Shown here in pieces: positions 4,408 through 6,474 of a DNA stretch of 6,474 bases. The translations under genes were made by a program, and so were the position numbers. The DNA comes from Candidatus Nitrotoga sp. CP45. Its GTDB lineage: Bacteria > Bacteroidota > Bacteroidia > Flavobacteriales > Flavobacteriaceae. The notes beneath the pieces are model-generated. The model was not told where the DNA came from. It saw nothing but the letters and a program-made list of their open reading frames with translations, and did not search any database. How positions within the stretch are numbered: the stretch's first letter is position 1; the number at the start of each line of letters is the position of its first letter. The stretch lies in assembly GCA_943329165.2 (NCBI GenBank), contig CALQCV020000117.1, positions 1 to 6,474 on the forward strand. The letters are read 5' to 3'.

Positions 4408-6474
4408 ATGAGCATCCAAAACATCAATGTTGCCTTAATTGGAAATCCAAATACCGGAAAGACTTCGGTGTTCAACCAATTGACAGGGTTAAAACAACAA
4501 GTTGGAAATTATCCGGGAATAACTGTTGAGAAAAAATTGGGTTTTTGCAAACTAACCAATACAATAAAAGCCAACATTCTTGATCTGCCGGGAACCTATA
4601 GTCTTAATGCAAGTTCAATTGATGAAAATGTCGTCATAGAATTGCTACTTAATAAAAATGACAAACTCTTTCCTGATGTTGCCGTGGTTATTACGGATAT
4701 TGAAAATTTAAAAAGAAACCTTTTACTTTTTACTCAAATAAAAGATTTAGAAATTCCGACTATTCTAGTCATTAATATGGCGGACAGAATGAAACCAAAA
4801 GGAATTTCATTAAATATTCCGCATCTTGAAGAACAATTAAAAACCAAAGTTGTTTTGCTTAGTACACGAAAAGGATATGGAATTGACGAGCTGAAAAATC
4901 AAATTGTCGATTATAAATCCTTGTCAAAGGAACCTTGTATGAATGCGTCAAGCATTGATGAAGAATATTTCAATAAACTCCGAAAAACATTTCCAAATCA
5001 ATTGTTGTATAAACTTTGGTTAGTGATTACACAAGATGTAAATTTTTTGAATTTAGAACGAAATGAAATCCGAAGTTCTTTTACGAAATCGCATTCCGAT
5101 TTAAAACGTTTGCAACAAAAAGAAACCATAAAACGATACCAATTTATCAATGATACTTTGAAAATTGGGCAAACTATTGACTCTACTAACGCCACCGATT
5201 TGCGTTCCAAATTAGACAAAGTGTTGACGCATAAAATTTTTGGTTACGCGATATTCTTTGGAATCTTACTATTGATTTTTCAATCTATTTTTGATTGGTC
5301 AAGTTATCCAATGGATTTTATCGATACCACTTTTGCCGACTTAGCAAATTATGCAAAAAAGCATCTTCCATCTGGAGAGTTTACTAATTTAATTAGCGAG
5401 GGAATCATACCCGGTATTGGTGGAATCGTAATTTTTATTCCACAAATTGCATTTCTTTTTCTGTTTATCTCTGTGCTTGAAGAAAGCGGTTACATGAGCC
5501 GTGTGGTTTTTTTGATGGACAAAATAATGCGCCGATATGGGCTTTCAGGAAAAAGTGTTGTGCCATTAATTTCGGGAACAGCTTGTGCGATTCCGGCAAT
5601 TATGAGTGCCCGAAATATTGAAAACTGGAAAGAACGATTAATTACCATATTGGTTACGCCTTTTATAACCTGTTCCGCACGTTTACCGGTTTATGCCATT
5701 TTGATTGCTTTAATAATTCCAAACAAACGATTATTTGGATTTTTTAGTTTGCAAGGAGCGACACTCATGATTTTGTACCTTTTAGGTTTTGGAATGGCGA
5801 TTTTTTCGGCCTATATTTTAAATAAGATTTTAAAGGTTAAAACCAAATCGTACTTCGTTGTTGAAATGCCAAATTACAAATTACCACTTATTAAAAATGT
5901 TGCTATTAACGTAATTGAAAAAACAAAATCCTTTGTATTTGGGGCTGGAAAAATCATCTTGGCAATCTCAATAATTCTTTGGTTTTTAGGTTCGCATGGC
6001 CCAAAAGAAACTTTTGGAAATGCAGAAAAGCTGATAAATGAAAAGTATAAACATAGTTCTAATTATAGGATTGTTGAAAATGAAATCAGTTCATACAAAC
6101 TGGAAAACTCCTATGTTGGAATTATCGGGAAAAGTATTGAGCCTGCTATAAGGCCTTTGGGTTACGATTGGAAAATTGGCATAGCTGTAGTCACATCCTT
6201 TGCGGCTCGCGAAGTTTTTGTCGGAACCTTGGCAACCATTTACAGTGTAGGGAATAATAACGATGACAGCACTATAAAAAGTAAAATGCAAGTCGATGTT
6301 CATCCCGACGGAACCAAAATATTCAACTTTGCTAGTGGTATTTCTTTGTTGCTTTTTTATGCTTTTGCAATGCAATGTGCTAGTACTTTAGCAATTACTA
6401 AAAAGGAAACCAACTCTTGGAAATGGCCATTAGTTCAGCTGATTTTTATGAGTGGATTTGCTTATATAACGGCA
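4408..6474 (+). CDS. feoB: Ferrous iron transporter FeoB, 3'-truncated by the window end
   Basis: FeoB is the inner-membrane Fe(II) importer with a cytosolic GTPase domain. Hand translation from ATG 4408 gives 689 residues with no stop or frameshift, reaching the last base; the protein probably lacks only a short C-terminal tail. The G domain shows G1 GNPNTGKTS (12-20), G2 around T39 in YPGITVE, G3 DLPG (59-62), G4 NMAD (123-126) and G5 STRKGYG (152-158). A helical region runs to about 270. The membrane domain starts near 275 with about eight or nine segments, including LEESGYMSR (357-365) and the two gate regions: SGTACAIPAIM with C393, then PFITCSARLPVY (418-429) with C422, and FAAREVFVGT (598-607). 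C657 lies in FYAFAMQCAST. Everything expected for an active transporter in the visible part is present. It is co-transcribed with feoA, six bases upstream. No feoC is seen, as is usual in Bacteroidota. Confidence 0.97.
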   Translation, partial: MSIQNINVALIGNPNTGKTSVFNQLTGLKQQVGNYPGITVEKKLGFCKLTNTIKANILDLPGTYSLNASSIDENVVIELLLNKNDKLFPDVAVVITDIENLKRNLLLFTQIKDLEIPTILVINMADRMKPKGISLNIPHLEEQLKTKVVLLSTRKGYGIDELKNQIVDYKSLSKEPCMNASSIDEEYFNKLRKTFPNQLLYKLWLVITQDVNFLNLERNEIRSSFTKSHSDLKRLQQKETIKRYQFINDTLKIGQTIDSTNATDLRSKLDKVLTHKIFGYAIFFGILLLIFQSIFDWSSYPMDFIDTTFADLANYAKKHLPSGEFTNLISEGIIPGIGGIVIFIPQIAFLFLFISVLEESGYMSRVVFLMDKIMRRYGLSGKSVVPLISGTACAIPAIMSARNIENWKERLITILVTPFITCSARLPVYAILIALIIPNKRLFGFFSLQGATLMILYLLGFGMAIFSAYILNKILKVKTKSYFVVEMPNYKLPLIKNVAINVIEKTKSFVFGAGKIILAISIILWFLGSHGPKETFGNAEKLINEKYKHSSNYRIVENEISSYKLENSYVGIIGKSIEPAIRPLGYDWKIGIAVVTSFAAREVFVGTLATIYSVGNNNDDSTIKSKMQVDVHPDGTKIFNFASGISLLLFYAFAMQCASTLAITKKETNSWKWPLVQLIFMSGFAYITA

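Noticed and set aside
4998..5219. Minus-strand open frame inside feoB; another at 6091-6375.
   Set aside because: Both are antisense to conserved FeoB sequence with no independent support.
1104..6474. Search for tRNA, CRISPR arrays, transposon ends, toxin-antitoxin pairs or riboswitches.
   Set aside because: No regularly spaced repeats, no transposase or integrase motifs, no tRNA-like arms, and intergenic gaps (117, 140 and 74 bases) are too short and plain to hold a structured riboswitch that I can recognise.

Overview
The window looks like ordinary chromosomal DNA from a Bacteroidota member, most likely Flavobacterium or a close flavobacterial relative. The evidence is strong A+T richness, several TAnnTTTG promoter -7 elements (two share the 10-mer TACTTTTGCA), little sign of purine-rich Shine-Dalgarno sites, and protein families typical of the group. 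I see no tRNA, rRNA, CRISPR array, insertion sequence, phage or defence gene, and no convincing undescribed system.

Layout: (1) Bases 1-1103, + strand, hold two translationally coupled genes. The first is the 3' end of a protein that resembles the C-terminal tail of flavobacterial M28-type membrane metallopeptidases. A 4-base ATGA overlap joins it to a complete YeeZ-like atypical SDR / NAD-dependent epimerase-like protein. (2) Bases 1104-1220 are a short convergent spacer with a perfect 10-bp hairpin terminator. (3) Bases 1221-3275, - strand, encode a complete secreted M13 (neprilysin/PepO-like) zinc endopeptidase with all expected catalytic residues. (4) Bases 3276-3415 are a divergent promoter region with a T8/A8 mirror tract and -7 elements on both strands. 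(5) Bases 3416-4090, + strand, encode a membrane-anchored SCO1/SenC copper-binding protein. (6) Bases 4091-4164 hold an AT-rich inverted repeat and a second promoter. They are followed by feoA (TTG start) and feoB, six bases apart. feoB is open to the last base and should lack only a short C-terminal tail.

FeoA and FeoB together make the ferrous-iron importer of the inner membrane. The SCO protein just upstream normally serves copper delivery to cytochrome c oxidase or thiol redox chemistry, so the right half has a metal and respiration theme, although feoAB appears to have its own promoter. The peptidase and the epimerase-like gene show no obvious functional link to it. The points most worth checking are start-site choices (TTG for feoA, near-leaderless sco), the inverted repeat before the feoAB promoter, and the missing YxxxK motif in the SDR-like protein.
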